Positions 18,508 through 27,397 are shown, counted from the stretch's first letter. The stretch is DNA of 64,000 nucleotides from Clostridiales bacterium (GCA_004554585.1 SFLH01000001.1:1-64000), one strand, 5' to 3'. Translations and numbers: made by a program. Notes: generated by a model not told the origin, from the letters alone.

Positions 18508-19605
18508 TCAGTGATGGAACAGGCGCATGCCGGTGAAGGCCATGACCATGTTGTAGCGATTGGCTGTCTCGATGACGTTGTCGTCCCGGATGGACCCACC
18601 GGGCTCGACGATGTAGCTCACGCCGGACTTCCGGGCCCGCTCCACGTTGTCCCCGAAGGGGAAGAAGGCATCGGAGCCCACGGTGACCCCGGTCTGAGTA
18701 GCGATCCAGTCCTTCTTCTCCTGGGCAGTGAGAGGCTCCGGGCGGACCTTGAACACGGCCTGCCAGGCCCCGTCCCGCAGCACGTCCTCGTACTCATCGG
18801 AGAGGTAGACGTCGATGGCGTTGTCCCGGTCGGGCCGGCGGATACCGTCCACAAACTGCAGGGCCAGGGTCTTGGGGTGCTGGCGCAGGTACCAGTTGTC
18901 GGCCTTACTGCCCGCCAGGCGGGTGCAGTGGATGCGGCTCTGCTGGCCGGCGCCCACGCCGATGGCCTGGCCGTCCTTGACGTAGCAGACGGAGTTGGAC
19001 TGGGTGTACTTGAGGGTGATGAGGGCCACGATCATGTCCCGCTTGGCCGCGTCGGGAAGGTTCTTGTTCTCCGTGACCAGGTCGCCCAGCAGGCTCTCGT
19101 CGATCTTGTAGTTGTTCCGGCCCTGCTGGAAGGTGATGCCGAAGACGTCCTTGTGTTCCTGCTCGGCGGGAACGTAGGTGGGATCAATCTTGACGATGTT
19201 ATACTTCCCCTTCTTCTTGCTGCGCAGAATTTCCAGGGCCTCGGGGGTGTAGTCCGGGGCGATGATGCCGTCCGAGACCTCCCCTTTCAGGTACTGGGCG
19301 GTGGCGGCGTCACAGGTGTCGCTCAAGGCCGCCCAGTCTCCATAGGAGCACAGACGGTCGGCACCCCGGGCCCGGATGTAGGCGCAGGCGATGGGGGTCA
19401 GCTGGGCGTCAGGCTCCACGAAGTAGATGGCCTTGTCCGTCTCGCTCAGAGGCAGGCCCACGGCCGCCCCGGCGGGGGAGACATGCTTAAAGGAGGCCGC
19501 GGCAGGCAGGCCGGTGGCCTCTTTCAGTTCCTTCACCAGCTGCCAGGCAATGCTAGCCGGCTTCTGGTTGGGGTTACAGCCGTATTTCAGTTCCAATTCT
19601 TTCAT
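18508..19605 (-). CDS. purH: Stand-alone AICAR transformylase (PurH C-terminal domain only)
   Basis: 365 residues against about 510-520 for bifunctional PurH. It carries the transformylase half (SFKHVSPAGAAVG near 37-49 with the catalytic Lys-His pair; GAGQQSRIHCTRLAG; DAFFPFGDNVERA; EPGGSIRDD) and lacks the N-terminal IMP cyclohydrolase domain. It transfers the formyl group from 10-formyl-THF to AICAR (ZMP), giving FAICAR. The missing ring closure is supplied by the next gene upstream. The intact ATG with a ribosome site and short gaps on both sides show a genuine split architecture rather than a truncation. Confidence 0.94.
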   Translation of the reverse strand: MKELELKYGCNPNQKPASIAWQLVKELKEATGLPAAASFKHVSPAGAAVGLPLSETDKAIYFVEPDAQLTPIACAYIRARGADRLCSYGDWAALSDTCDAATAQYLKGEVSDGIIAPDYTPEALEILRSKKKGKYNIVKIDPTYVPAEQEHKDVFGITFQQGRNNYKIDESLLGDLVTENKNLPDAAKRDMIVALITLKYTQSNSVCYVKDGQAIGVGAGQQSRIHCTRLAGSKADNWYLRQHPKTLALQFVDGIRRPDRDNAIDVYLSDEYEDVLRDGAWQAVFKVRPEPLTAQEKKDWIATQTGVTVGSDAFFPFGDNVERARKSGVSYIVEPGGSIRDDNVIETANRYNMVMAFTGMRLFHH

Positions 19606-19623
19606 CGTTCTCTCCCCCGCTTG

Positions 19624-20337
19624 TTACGAATGTTTGTTGACAATGGTCTCCTGGTACGTGCCGCTGGCCAGGTCGGTAAAGCGGACGTAGAGGGAGATCT
19701 TATTGGCCTGGTTGAGGTTGTCCCACAGCAGCTGGGCAAAGTCCTCCAGGCTGACCTGGGGGATGGCCACCCGCTCGGGCTCCCCCTGGAAGGTGGGAAT
19801 GGGGTCCCCGTCGCAGACGTAGGTGTGCAGGAAGTGGCCCACCCCGGCCAGGCCGGGATACTCAAAAGTGTACCGGGCGCAGCCGCTGCCGGCGGCGTCG
19901 GCGCTCTTCAAAATGGACATCTTGTAGCTGCCGTCGGGGCTGAGCAGGCCGGAGATGCGGGGGGTCCAGTTGGGCCCGTCGGGCTCAAACTCCCGGGTGC
20001 GCAGGGCCTGCTCCATGGGCAGGCCTTTTTCCAGAAAGGCCCGGATGGTGTCGGTCTGGTCGCCGTTGGTGACGATGAGGCCCCGGCCCATCTGCCGCAC
20101 CGGGTGGTAGATGATGAGGCTGGGGTCGGCCAGCTTGGCCGGATCGTAGGCCTCTGTGCGGATGCCGTCGGGCTCCTTTACAAAGACCCGGTTGCGGCTG
20201 TTTTCGCTACGGCCCATGATGAAATAGGCCGTGACGGCGGTCTTACCGTCGGGGGTCTGACCCAGCACGATGCCCCGGCCGGGGTAGGTATTGCCGGCCA
20301 GCAGGGCCGCCAGGTCGTGGTTCTCATAAACATTCAT
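19624..20337 (-). CDS. purO: Archaeal-type IMP cyclohydrolase (PurO family)
   Basis: 237 residues, starting MNVYENHD. The sequence matches the IMP_cyclohyd (PurO) family first known from methanogens: NTYPGRGIVLG near 15-25, AYFIMGRSENSRNR near 38-51, IIYHPVR near 75 and TNGDQTD near 90. It closes FAICAR to IMP, the step done in most bacteria by the N-terminal domain of PurH. Its ATG overlaps the purN stop (ATGA), so the two are translationally coupled, and it lies directly before the stand-alone transformylase. The pair replaces bifunctional PurH. Confidence 0.88.
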   Translation of the reverse strand: MNVYENHDLAALLAGNTYPGRGIVLGQTPDGKTAVTAYFIMGRSENSRNRVFVKEPDGIRTEAYDPAKLADPSLIIYHPVRQMGRGLIVTNGDQTDTIRAFLEKGLPMEQALRTREFEPDGPNWTPRISGLLSPDGSYKMSILKSADAAGSGCARYTFEYPGLAGVGHFLHTYVCDGDPIPTFQGEPERVAIPQVSLEDFAQLLWDNLNQANKISLYVRFTDLASGTYQETIVNKHS

Positions 20338-20948
20338 TGGGCTTTTTCCCTCCCGATCTCTTCCGCGATCCTCTGGGCGGCCTGGGGCAGCAGCTTCCAC
20401 TCAGCCTGCTCCATCACCCGCCGCTGCAGGACCTCCGGGGTATCTCCCGGCAGGACCTCTACCGCCTTCTGGAGGAGGATCTCTCCCCCGTCGGGCACTT
20501 CGTTGACAAAATGGACGGTGGCGCCAGTGACCTTCACCCCATAGGCCAGGGCGGCCTCATGGACTTTGAGTCCATAGTATCCCTGCCCACAGAAGGAGGG
20601 GATCAGGGAGGGGTGAACGTTGAGGATGCGCCTGGGCCACTGGCGGGTGAAGTCCTCGCTGAGGATGCTCATAAATCCCGCCAGAATGATCAGCTCTATT
20701 CCGTGCTGGGCCAGGGCCTGGGAGATGGCCGCCTCAAAGGCGGCCTGGCTGCCCAGTTCCTTTCGGCTGCACACCACTGCAGGCACCCCCGCCTGGGCCG
20801 CTCGGGTCAGGGCGTAGGCCTTGGGGTTGCTGGCGATGACCAGCGCGATCTCCCCAGCAGACAGATCCCCAGCCTTCTGGGCGTCCAGAAGCGCCTGGAG
20901 ATTGGTGCCGCCCCCGGAGACCAGCACGGCGATCTTTGTCTTTACCAT
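20334..20948 (-). CDS. purN: Phosphoribosylglycinamide formyltransferase
   Basis: 204 residues. It formylates GAR with 10-formyl-THF. VLVSGGGTNLQALLD opens the protein, the folate-site segment LAGFMSIL follows near 85, and NVHPSLIPSFCGQGYYG holds the catalytic Asn-His region with a downstream Asp in TVHFVNEVPDGG. It overlaps purM by 7 bp at its start and purO by 4 bp at its end. Confidence 0.97.
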   Translation of the reverse strand: MVKTKIAVLVSGGGTNLQALLDAQKAGDLSAGEIALVIASNPKAYALTRAAQAGVPAVVCSRKELGSQAAFEAAISQALAQHGIELIILAGFMSILSEDFTRQWPRRILNVHPSLIPSFCGQGYYGLKVHEAALAYGVKVTGATVHFVNEVPDGGEILLQKAVEVLPGDTPEVLQRRVMEQAEWKLLPQAAQRIAEEIGREKAQ

Positions 20949-21985
20949 AGGATGACGCCCTCGTCGCCGGCCACAATCTCGCCCAGGCGCACCGGGTCCT
21001 CCCCGGCGGCCTGAAGGGCGGCCAGGGCCCGGTCGGCCTCCTCCTTGGCTACCACCACGGTCATGCCAATGCCCATGTTGAAGGTGTTGAACATCTCCCG
21101 GCGGGGCACGTTCCCCTTGGCCTGGATCAGGTCAAAGATGGGCAGCACGGGCACGTCGGCCTCGCGGATCTTGGCGGTCATGCCCTTGGGCAGGCTGCGG
21201 GGGATATTCTCGTAAAAGCCGCCGCCGGTGATGTGGGAGACGGACTTGATCTTCACCTGCTCCATGAGGGCCAGGATGCTCTTGACATAGATGCGGGTGG
21301 GCTCCAACAGGGTCTGGCCCAGGCTCTTGCCCCCCAACTCGGCCATGGGGGCCTTCAGGTCAGCGTGCTCCACGTCCAGGACCTTGCGCACCAGGGAAAA
21401 GCCGTTGGAGTGGACGCCGGAGGAGCGCAGGCCCAGGATCACGTCCCCGGGCACGATGGCAGACTTGTCAAAAACCTTTTCCTTGTCCACCACGCCCACG
21501 GAGAAGCCCGCCAGGTCATACTCGTCCACAGGATAGAAGCCGGGCATCTCGGCGGTCTCTCCACCGATGAGGGCGGCGCCAGACTGGACGCAACCCTCGG
21601 CCACGCCAGAGACGATAGCGGCGATCTTTTCCGGCACGTTCTTCCCGCAGGCAATGTAGTCCAGGAAGAACAGGGGCTTGGCCCCCACGCAGATGATGTC
21701 GTTGACGCACATGGCCACACAGTCGATGCCCACGGTGTCGTGCTGGTCCATGAGGAAGGCCAGCTTCAGCTTGGTGCCCACCCCGTCGGTGCCGGAGACC
21801 AGCACCGGGCGGGTGATCCCCGTCAGGTCCAGCTCAAACAGGCCCCCGAAGCCGCCGATGTCCGACAGGGCCCCGGCGGTCATGGTCTTGGCGATGTGGG
21901 TCTTCATCAGCTCTACAGCCTTGTAACCGGCGGTGATGTCCACCCCGGCGGCGGCGTAGCTGTCCGATCTCGATTGCATATTCAT
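20942..21985 (-). CDS. purM: Phosphoribosylformylglycinamidine cyclo-ligase
   Basis: 347 residues from the ATG giving MNMQSRSDSY, preceded by AAAGGAAT; an upstream TTG would overlap purF. It closes FGAM to AIR with ATP. Seen: the SDSYAAAGVDI opening, VSGTDGVGTKL near 60-70, CVNDIICVGAKPLFFLDY, GGETAEMPGFY and GLRSSGVHSNGFSLVR, all family hallmarks. Five bases separate it from purF. Confidence 0.98.
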   Translation of the reverse strand: MNMQSRSDSYAAAGVDITAGYKAVELMKTHIAKTMTAGALSDIGGFGGLFELDLTGITRPVLVSGTDGVGTKLKLAFLMDQHDTVGIDCVAMCVNDIICVGAKPLFFLDYIACGKNVPEKIAAIVSGVAEGCVQSGAALIGGETAEMPGFYPVDEYDLAGFSVGVVDKEKVFDKSAIVPGDVILGLRSSGVHSNGFSLVRKVLDVEHADLKAPMAELGGKSLGQTLLEPTRIYVKSILALMEQVKIKSVSHITGGGFYENIPRSLPKGMTAKIREADVPVLPIFDLIQAKGNVPRREMFNTFNMGIGMTVVVAKEEADRALAALQAAGEDPVRLGEIVAGDEGVILW

Positions 21986-21990
21986 CCCGA

Positions 21991-23412
21991 TTATTCCTTT
22001 CCGTTCCAGCAATAGGTACATACTTTACAGGGGTCCAGGCCGATGGCCTGGATGAGTTTATCCAGGGACTGATACTCCAGAGAGGTGAAGTGGAGCTTTT
22101 CGCAGATGGCAGCCCGGAGCTTTTTGCCCCGCTCGGTGTCCGGGTCGCTGTACTCTTCCAGGTACTGGTCCCCCGCTTCCCCTTCCAGCTCGTAGATGGT
22201 CCGCCGGGCCAGCAGCTCCATGGGGGAACGGCTGGTAGAGAAGTTGAGGAACTTGCATCCATACATGATGGGCGGGCAGGCCGAGCGGATGTGGACCTCT
22301 TTGGCGCCGTTGGCGTAGAGGAACTCCACCGTCTCCCGCAGCTGGGTGCCCCGGACGATGCTGTCGTCCACGAAGAGGAGCTTCTTGCCGTCGATCAGGT
22401 CGTGGACCGGGATCTGCTTCATTTTGGCCACCCGGTCCCGCTCCTTCTGGTTGGTGGGCATAAAGCTGCGGGGCCAGGTGGGGGTGTACTTGATGAAAGG
22501 CCGGGCAAAGGGGATGCCGCTCTCGTTGGCGTAGCCGATGGCGTGGGGGGTGCCGGAGTCGGGCACGCCGCTGACGTAGTCGATGTCCTGGGCCACGCCC
22601 TTCTCCTTGTCGGTCTGGGCCAGGAGCTCGCCGTTGCGGTTGCGCATAACCTCCACGTTGACCCCTTCGTAGCAGGAGTTGGGGTAGCCGTAATAGGTCC
22701 ACAGGAAGGCGCACACCTTCATCTCCTCCAGGGCTGGCATAAGGGTCTCCCAGCCGGTCTCGGTGATCTTCACCACTTCCCCGGGGCCCAGCTCGTAGGC
22801 GTCGTGGTAGCCCATCTTCTGGTAGGCAAAGGACTCAAAGGCCACGCAGCAGCCTTCCTCATCCTGGCCCACGTGAATGGGCAGGCGGCCCATTTTGTCC
22901 CGGCCAGCGTAGAGGCAGTGGGGGGTCATGATGAGCACGGACACCGTCCCTTCCACCATCTCCTGGGCATAGCGGATACCCTCGGGAATGGTGCGCTGCT
23001 GGCTGATGAGGGTGGCCACCAGCTCGTTGGAGTTGACCCGGCCGCCGCTCATGGCCTCAAAGTGGCCGTCGGCGTCGGACAGCAGGCGCTGGATGAGCTG
23101 CTCCTCGTTTTTGATGACCCCCACCACGCAGATGGCATAGGTGCCGTGGATAGAGCGCACCAGCAGGGGCTGGGGGTCGGTGTCGCTGATGGAGCCAATG
23201 CACAGCTTGCCCACCATCTCCCCCACCGTGCCGTCGAACTTGGTGCGGAAGGGGGCGTTTTCGATGTTGTGGATCTCTCGCTGAAAACCCAGTTCCGGGT
23301 CCCAGGCCGCCATGCCGCCCCGGCGGGTGCCCAAGTGGGAGTGATAGTCGGTGCCGAAATAGACGTCCAGCACCACGTCACGGGTGGAAATTGCACCGCA
23401 GAAACCGCCCAT
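21991..23412 (-). CDS. purF: Amidophosphoribosyltransferase
   Basis: 473 residues. First committed step: PRPP and glutamine to phosphoribosylamine. It is an Ntn hydrolase whose nucleophile is expected at Cys5 after removal of the short propeptide MGGF. The PRPP site FVDDSIVRGTQLRETVEF is near 360. Cysteines late in the protein (SACPPIMYGC and the C-terminal CKVCTYC) fit the oxygen-sensitive 4Fe-4S form known from B. subtilis. Position: second gene of the operon. Confidence 0.97.
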   Translation of the reverse strand: MGGFCGAISTRDVVLDVYFGTDYHSHLGTRRGGMAAWDPELGFQREIHNIENAPFRTKFDGTVGEMVGKLCIGSISDTDPQPLLVRSIHGTYAICVVGVIKNEEQLIQRLLSDADGHFEAMSGGRVNSNELVATLISQQRTIPEGIRYAQEMVEGTVSVLIMTPHCLYAGRDKMGRLPIHVGQDEEGCCVAFESFAYQKMGYHDAYELGPGEVVKITETGWETLMPALEEMKVCAFLWTYYGYPNSCYEGVNVEVMRNRNGELLAQTDKEKGVAQDIDYVSGVPDSGTPHAIGYANESGIPFARPFIKYTPTWPRSFMPTNQKERDRVAKMKQIPVHDLIDGKKLLFVDDSIVRGTQLRETVEFLYANGAKEVHIRSACPPIMYGCKFLNFSTSRSPMELLARRTIYELEGEAGDQYLEEYSDPDTERGKKLRAAICEKLHFTSLEYQSLDKLIQAIGLDPCKVCTYCWNGKE

Positions 23413-23415
23413 GAC

Positions 23416-23931
23416 TTATGCCTCCTTTCCGGAGGTGGGGAGATTGTACTCTGCTTCCACACCGGCATTCTTTTCCAGGACCTTCTTGGCTTCGGCTGCC
23501 CGGGCCTGGCGCAGCTTCTCCGACAGGGCTTCATCGGAGACCGCCAGAATCTCGATGGCCAGCAGGGCAGCGTTGGCAGCCCCGTCGATAGCAACGGTGG
23601 CCACCGGAATGCCCGTGGGCATCTGCACGGTGGACAGCAGGGCGTCCAGGCCGTCCAGGGTGGAGGACTTGACCGGGATGCCGATCACCGGCAGGGTGGT
23701 GTTGGCCGCCAGGGCGCCCGCCAGATGGGCCGCCTTGCCGGCGGCGGCGATGATGGCCCCAAAGCCTTTGGCCTGGGCGGTGCGGGAGAACTCCCCAGCC
23801 TGCTCCGGCGTGCGGTGGGCGGAGTAGACGTGGACCTCATAGGGGACCCCGTACTCTCTGAGTTTGTCAATGGCTTTTTCCACGACGGGCAGATCGCTGT
23901 CGCTGCCCATGATGACGCCAACTTTTTTCAT
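23416..23931 (-). CDS. purE: N5-carboxyaminoimidazole ribonucleotide mutase
   Basis: 171 residues starting MKKVGVIMGSDSD; an ATG three codons upstream is too close to the ribosome site (GAAAGAGAGG). It rearranges N5-CAIR to CAIR. GSDSD (9-13) and SAHRTPE (near 40) are the class I PurE active-site motifs. It is the first gene of the operon behind the ZTP riboswitch. No purK is adjacent; the class II (AIR carboxylase) alternative is not excluded by sight. Confidence 0.96.
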   Translation of the reverse strand: MKKVGVIMGSDSDLPVVEKAIDKLREYGVPYEVHVYSAHRTPEQAGEFSRTAQAKGFGAIIAAAGKAAHLAGALAANTTLPVIGIPVKSSTLDGLDALLSTVQMPTGIPVATVAIDGAANAALLAIEILAVSDEALSEKLRQARAAEAKKVLEKNAGVEAEYNLPTSGKEA

Positions 23932-23984
23932 GCAAACCATCCTCTCTTTCCAGTTTCGTCCAATCCTATCCGTTCTTTTGCCAA

Positions 23985-24028
23985 CGAAAAAAGGACAGTC
24001 CAATTCCCTTCTTGTGAAAATTGAACTG
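23985..24028 (-). terminator. Riboswitch-controlled terminator before purE
   Basis: On the minus strand CAGTTCAATT (24028-24019) pairs with AATTGGACTG (24005-23996), one G-T pair, then TCCTTTTTT. The 5' arm overlaps the 3' end of the ZTP aptamer (CTGGGCAG), the usual arrangement for ligand-controlled termination. Confidence 0.85.
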
Positions 24029-24100
24029 CCCAGACGGTCGGCCACAAATATGCTTTTTGCTCCCTGTGGTCAGTCCACTTCCGTCAGTCACAAAAAGTTC
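24024..24100 (-). ncRNA. ZTP (pfl) riboswitch aptamer
   Basis: The minus-strand RNA contains the two conserved blocks of the pfl/ZTP motif: a 5' GTGACTGACGGAAG segment followed by CCACAGGGAGC, and a 3' GGCCGACCGTCTGGGCA segment that forms the pseudoknotted ligand site. It lies between a promoter and a terminator, directly upstream of purE. Known members bind AICAR phosphates (ZMP/ZTP) and turn on purine and one-carbon genes. This fits the operon below, which contains the enzyme that uses ZMP and the one that makes its formyl donor. Confidence 0.85.
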
Positions 24101-24116
24101 TCGATTTTGCGCTTTT

Positions 24117-24145
24117 ATTATACTATACCCGTTGCCGTTTCGCAA
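24117..24145 (-). promoter_or_regulatory. Promoter of the purine operon
   Basis: Minus strand TTGCGA (24145-24140), 17-bp spacer, perfect TATAAT (24122-24117), just before the riboswitch. Confidence 0.8.
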
Positions 24146-24220
24146 GCGATAGATTGTAGAGGATTCTCTTTTTTCCCACCCCCGCTCTGTGGATTCTTTC
24201 TTTTCTACAGGGCAAAAAAA

Positions 24221-24254
24221 GGCCCTGCGGGACGAGGGCGTATCCCGCAGGGCC
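24221..24254 (-). terminator. Terminator after symporter 1
   Basis: 12-bp stem (24221-24232 with 24243-24254) followed on the minus strand by T7. Confidence 0.9.
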
Positions 24255-24265
24255 CGCCAAGGGGG

Positions 24266-25669
24266 TTACTGGCCTTCCTTCAGGCTTTTTTCCTTGGCAA
24301 AGTATTCCTTTGTGGTCTTGATCACCACCCCAGACAGAGCAGCCAGGGCAATGAGGTTGGGCAGGGCCATGAGGCCGTTGAGGGTATCGGCAATGTCCCA
24401 AACCAGTCCCAGGTCAGTGGTGGCACCCACCACGATGACCAGCACATAAATGACCTGATAAGGCTTGATGGCCTTGGGGCCAAACAGGAACTCGCAGCAC
24501 CGAGACCCATACAATGCCCAGCCCAGGATGGTAGAAAAAGCGAACAGAGCCAGACACAGGGCGATGATAATAGCGCCGCCCTGGGGGGTGAAGAGCGTGC
24601 CCAGAGAAGCGGAGACCAGGCTGGTCTCGCCCATGGTGCCGTAGTTCAGATCGATGCCGGAGCACAGCAGGGTCAGACCCGTCAGGGTGCAGATGATGAT
24701 GGTGTCCATGAACACCTCGAAGATGCCATAGAGGGCCTGCTTGACGGGCTCCCGCTCCGAGGTGGTGGCATGGGCCATGGGGGCAGTACCCAAGCCGGCC
24801 TCATTGGAGAAAATGCCGCGCTTCATGCCCCAGCTGACCACCATAAACATGGTGCCCACCGCGCCGCCAGTAATGCCACTGGGGGTAAAGGCGCCTACAA
24901 AGATGTCATGGAAGACCGTGGGCAGGTTGCCGGCGTTATAGATGATAACGGCAAGGCAGGCCACAATGTAGATGACAGCCATGCCAGGCACCAGCTTTTC
25001 GGTGACGGCACCCAGGCGCTTCACGCCGCCGAAGAGAACCACAGCAGCCAGAATGGCCAAGACGATCCCCAGCACCAGATTCAGAATTTCCGTACCGCCG
25101 AAATTGGGGTTAAAGGACGTCACCACGGTGTTAATGGAGCCGACAATGTTGCCCGCCTGGATGGCATTGCCAGTGCCCAGAGCAGCCAGAGCGGCAAAGA
25201 CGCAGAAGACGGCGCCCAGCCACTTCCAGTTCTTGCCCAGGCCGTTCTTGATGTAGTACATGGGGCCGCCCACCCAGTCGCCGTACTTGTTCCGTTCCCG
25301 GAATTTCACAGCCAGCAGGACCTCAGAGTACTTGGTGGCCATGCCAATCAGAGCGGTCACCCACAGCCAAAACAAGGTGCCCGGGCCGCCCAGGGTAACG
25401 GCAGTAGTGATGCCGGCGATGTTGCCGGTGCCTACGGTGCCGGCCAGAGCAGTAGAAACCGCCTGGAAGGGGGTAATCTCCCCTTCCCCGGCCTCCCGCT
25501 TCTGGAAGATCTTTCCGATGGTGTTCTTCAGGGCATACCCAAATTTCCGGAACTGCAGCCCTTTGCTGCGCACCGTCATCAGGATGCCAACGCCGATGAG
25601 CAAGATGAGCATGGGGGCACCCCACACCACACCGTTGACCGCGGCATTGATGCTTGCAATCAATTCCAT
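24266..25669 (-). CDS. Alanine/glycine:cation symporter (AGCS family), copy 1
   Basis: 467 residues starting MELIASINAAVNG, chosen because all three paralogues begin identically. AGCS proteins import alanine or glycine with Na+ or H+ through a LeuT-fold membrane protein of about 11 helices. Seen: GKIFQKREAGEGEITPFQAVSTALAGTV split by the TVGTGNIAGI substrate/ion loop near 95, KYSEVLLAVKFRE, GGPMYYIKNGLG, SNEAGLGTAPMAHAT near 285 and WALYGSRCCEFLFG. It has its own promoter and terminator. The three copies are highly similar in tandem, pointing to local duplication. Confidence 0.93.
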   Translation of the reverse strand: MELIASINAAVNGVVWGAPMLILLIGVGILMTVRSKGLQFRKFGYALKNTIGKIFQKREAGEGEITPFQAVSTALAGTVGTGNIAGITTAVTLGGPGTLFWLWVTALIGMATKYSEVLLAVKFRERNKYGDWVGGPMYYIKNGLGKNWKWLGAVFCVFAALAALGTGNAIQAGNIVGSINTVVTSFNPNFGGTEILNLVLGIVLAILAAVVLFGGVKRLGAVTEKLVPGMAVIYIVACLAVIIYNAGNLPTVFHDIFVGAFTPSGITGGAVGTMFMVVSWGMKRGIFSNEAGLGTAPMAHATTSEREPVKQALYGIFEVFMDTIIICTLTGLTLLCSGIDLNYGTMGETSLVSASLGTLFTPQGGAIIIALCLALFAFSTILGWALYGSRCCEFLFGPKAIKPYQVIYVLVIVVGATTDLGLVWDIADTLNGLMALPNLIALAALSGVVIKTTKEYFAKEKSLKEGQ

Positions 25670-25763
25670 AGTATTCTCCCTTTTTCCGGTGCCCTTCGGT
25701 GGTCGGAATGCCCTCTCTTTGTCAAATTCTACCAACCGAAAGACATCTCAACGTAATGAAACT

Positions 25764-25793
25764 AGTATACAATACATTTCTTTTTACGCTCAA
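25764..25793 (-). promoter_or_regulatory. Promoter of symporter 1
   Basis: Minus strand TTGAGC (25793-25788), 18-bp spacer, TATACT (25769-25764). The same spacing and flanks occur before symporter 2. Confidence 0.65.
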
Positions 25794-25885
25794 TACACAA
25801 ATTGTATCGTTTTTTTAGGGTTTTTGACAGGCAGTATGCGCAGGATGTTTGTTTTAATGGAAAAAGCAGGATTTTTGCAAGACTT
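25788..25885 (-). promoter_or_regulatory. Conserved upstream element, copy 1
   Basis: About 95 bp immediately upstream of the symporter 1 promoter closely matches 27511-27620. Shared blocks include ACAAATTGTATCGTTTTT, TTTTTTGACAG, GCAGGATGTTTG and a distal GCAAG...CAC. It may be an operator region or only unerased duplication. Confidence 0.5.
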
Positions 25886-25940
25886 GACCCACTTTTCTTT
25901 CATTACTGCCGGGTATTCAGTCAAAAGCCTCCCATAAAAA

Positions 25941-25972
25941 GCCCTCGAGGACGGCAGTACATCCTCGAGGGC
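25941..25972 (-). terminator. Terminator after symporter 2
   Basis: 11-bp stem (25941-25951 with 25962-25972), then T5 on the minus strand. Confidence 0.9.
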
Positions 25973-25990
25973 AAGTAGAATGGAAAATTT

Positions 25991-27397
25991 TTAATTTCCG
26001 GCAGACTCCTTTTCGTCACGCTCTTTGGCAAAGTGCTCTCTGGTGGTTTTCACCACCACCCCAGACAGTGCTGCCAGGGCGACCAAGTTGGGCAGCGCCA
26101 TGAGGCCATTGAGGGTGTCGGCAATGGACCAGACCAACTCCAGGTTTGTGGTGGCGCCCACTACGGTGATCAACACGTAAACCACCCGATAAGGCTTGAT
26201 GGCTTTGGGCCCCAGTAAGAACTCACAGCACCGGGAGCCATACAGCGCCCAGCCCAGAATGGTAGAAAAGGCGAACAGCACCAGGCAGACGGCAATGATG
26301 AGAGCGCCGCCCTGAGGGGTGAAGAGGGTACCCAGGGCAGAGGAGACCAGGGCAGTCTCCCCCGTGGTGCCAAAGTGAAGGTCAATGCCCGAACAGAGCA
26401 TGGTCAGACCTGTGAGAGTGCAGATAATGATAGTGTTGAAGACCTCAAAAATCCCATACACCGCTTGCTTCACCGGCTCCTTTTCCGACGTGGTAGCATG
26501 AGCCATGGGGGCTGTGCCCAGGCCGGCTTCGTTGGAAAAGATGCCGCGCTTAACCCCCCAGCTGAGGACCACAAACATGGAGCCCACCGCACCGCCGGTG
26601 ACGCCACCAGGGGAAAAAGCCCCTGTGAAGATGTCGTGGAACACACTGGGCAGTCTGTCCGCATTGAAGAGAACCACCGAGAGACAGGTGACCACGTAGA
26701 TCACGGCCATGCCGGGCACCAGCTTCTCGGTGACCGCCCCTAGACGCTTCACGCCGCCGAAGAGGACGATGGCTGCCAGCACCGCCAGCACGATGCCCAC
26801 TACAAGATTCAGGGTCTCTGTGCCAGTGAAAGCAGGGTCAATGGTGAGCACCAGGGTGTTGATGGCCCCGACGATGTTGCCCGCCTGGATGGCGTTACCA
26901 GTCCCCAGTGCCGCCAGGGCCGCAAAGATGCAGAAGAGCGCCGCCAGCCACTTCCACCGCCTGCCCAAGCCGTTTTTGATGTAGTACATGGGGCCGCCCA
27001 CCCAGTCGCCGTACTGGTTGCGTTCCCGGAACTTCACAGCCAGCAACACTTCGGAATACTTGGTGGCCATGCCAATCAGAGCGGTCATCCACAGCCAAAA
27101 CAGGGTGCCAGGGCCACCCAACGTGACAGCCGTGGCAATGCCGGCAATGCTCCCGGTGCCCAAGGTGCCCGCCAGGGCGGTAGAAACCGCCTGAAAGGGG
27201 GTGATCTCCCCTTCGCCCGCCTGCCCCTTGTGGAGCAGCTTGCCAAAGGTGTTGCGCATGGTGTAGCCAAACTTGCGGAACTGCAGCCCGTGGCTACGCA
27301 CCGTCATGAGCAGGCCCACGCCGATGAGCATGATCAGCATGGGTGCGCCCCACACCACACCGTTGACCGCTTGGTTGATGCTTGCAATCAATTCCAT
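25991..27397 (-). CDS. Alanine/glycine:cation symporter (AGCS family), copy 2
   Basis: 468 residues starting MELIASINQAVNG. It shares all AGCS landmarks with copy 1: the TLGTGSIAGI loop, KYSEVLLAVKFRE, GGPMYYIKNGLG, SNEAGLGTAPMAHAT and WALYGSRCCEFLLG. It differs from copy 1 by scattered substitutions, including TLGTGS for TVGTGN in the re-entrant loop, which could alter substrate preference, and one residue fewer near VFNTII. The C-terminal tail is charged (KERDEKESAGN). It has its own promoter and terminator. Confidence 0.93.
   Translation of the reverse strand: MELIASINQAVNGVVWGAPMLIMLIGVGLLMTVRSHGLQFRKFGYTMRNTFGKLLHKGQAGEGEITPFQAVSTALAGTLGTGSIAGIATAVTLGGPGTLFWLWMTALIGMATKYSEVLLAVKFRERNQYGDWVGGPMYYIKNGLGRRWKWLAALFCIFAALAALGTGNAIQAGNIVGAINTLVLTIDPAFTGTETLNLVVGIVLAVLAAIVLFGGVKRLGAVTEKLVPGMAVIYVVTCLSVVLFNADRLPSVFHDIFTGAFSPGGVTGGAVGSMFVVLSWGVKRGIFSNEAGLGTAPMAHATTSEKEPVKQAVYGIFEVFNTIIICTLTGLTMLCSGIDLHFGTTGETALVSSALGTLFTPQGGALIIAVCLVLFAFSTILGWALYGSRCCEFLLGPKAIKPYRVVYVLITVVGATTNLELVWSIADTLNGLMALPNLVALAALSGVVVKTTREHFAKERDEKESAGN

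Noticed and set aside
11881..20544. Very long plus-strand open frames (over 1200 and 1500 codons) across the purine genes
   Set aside because: They are mirror frames of GC-rich minus-strand genes, rich in Gly/His/Val/Asp with no motif or ribosome site; the minus-strand genes are well-defined enzymes.
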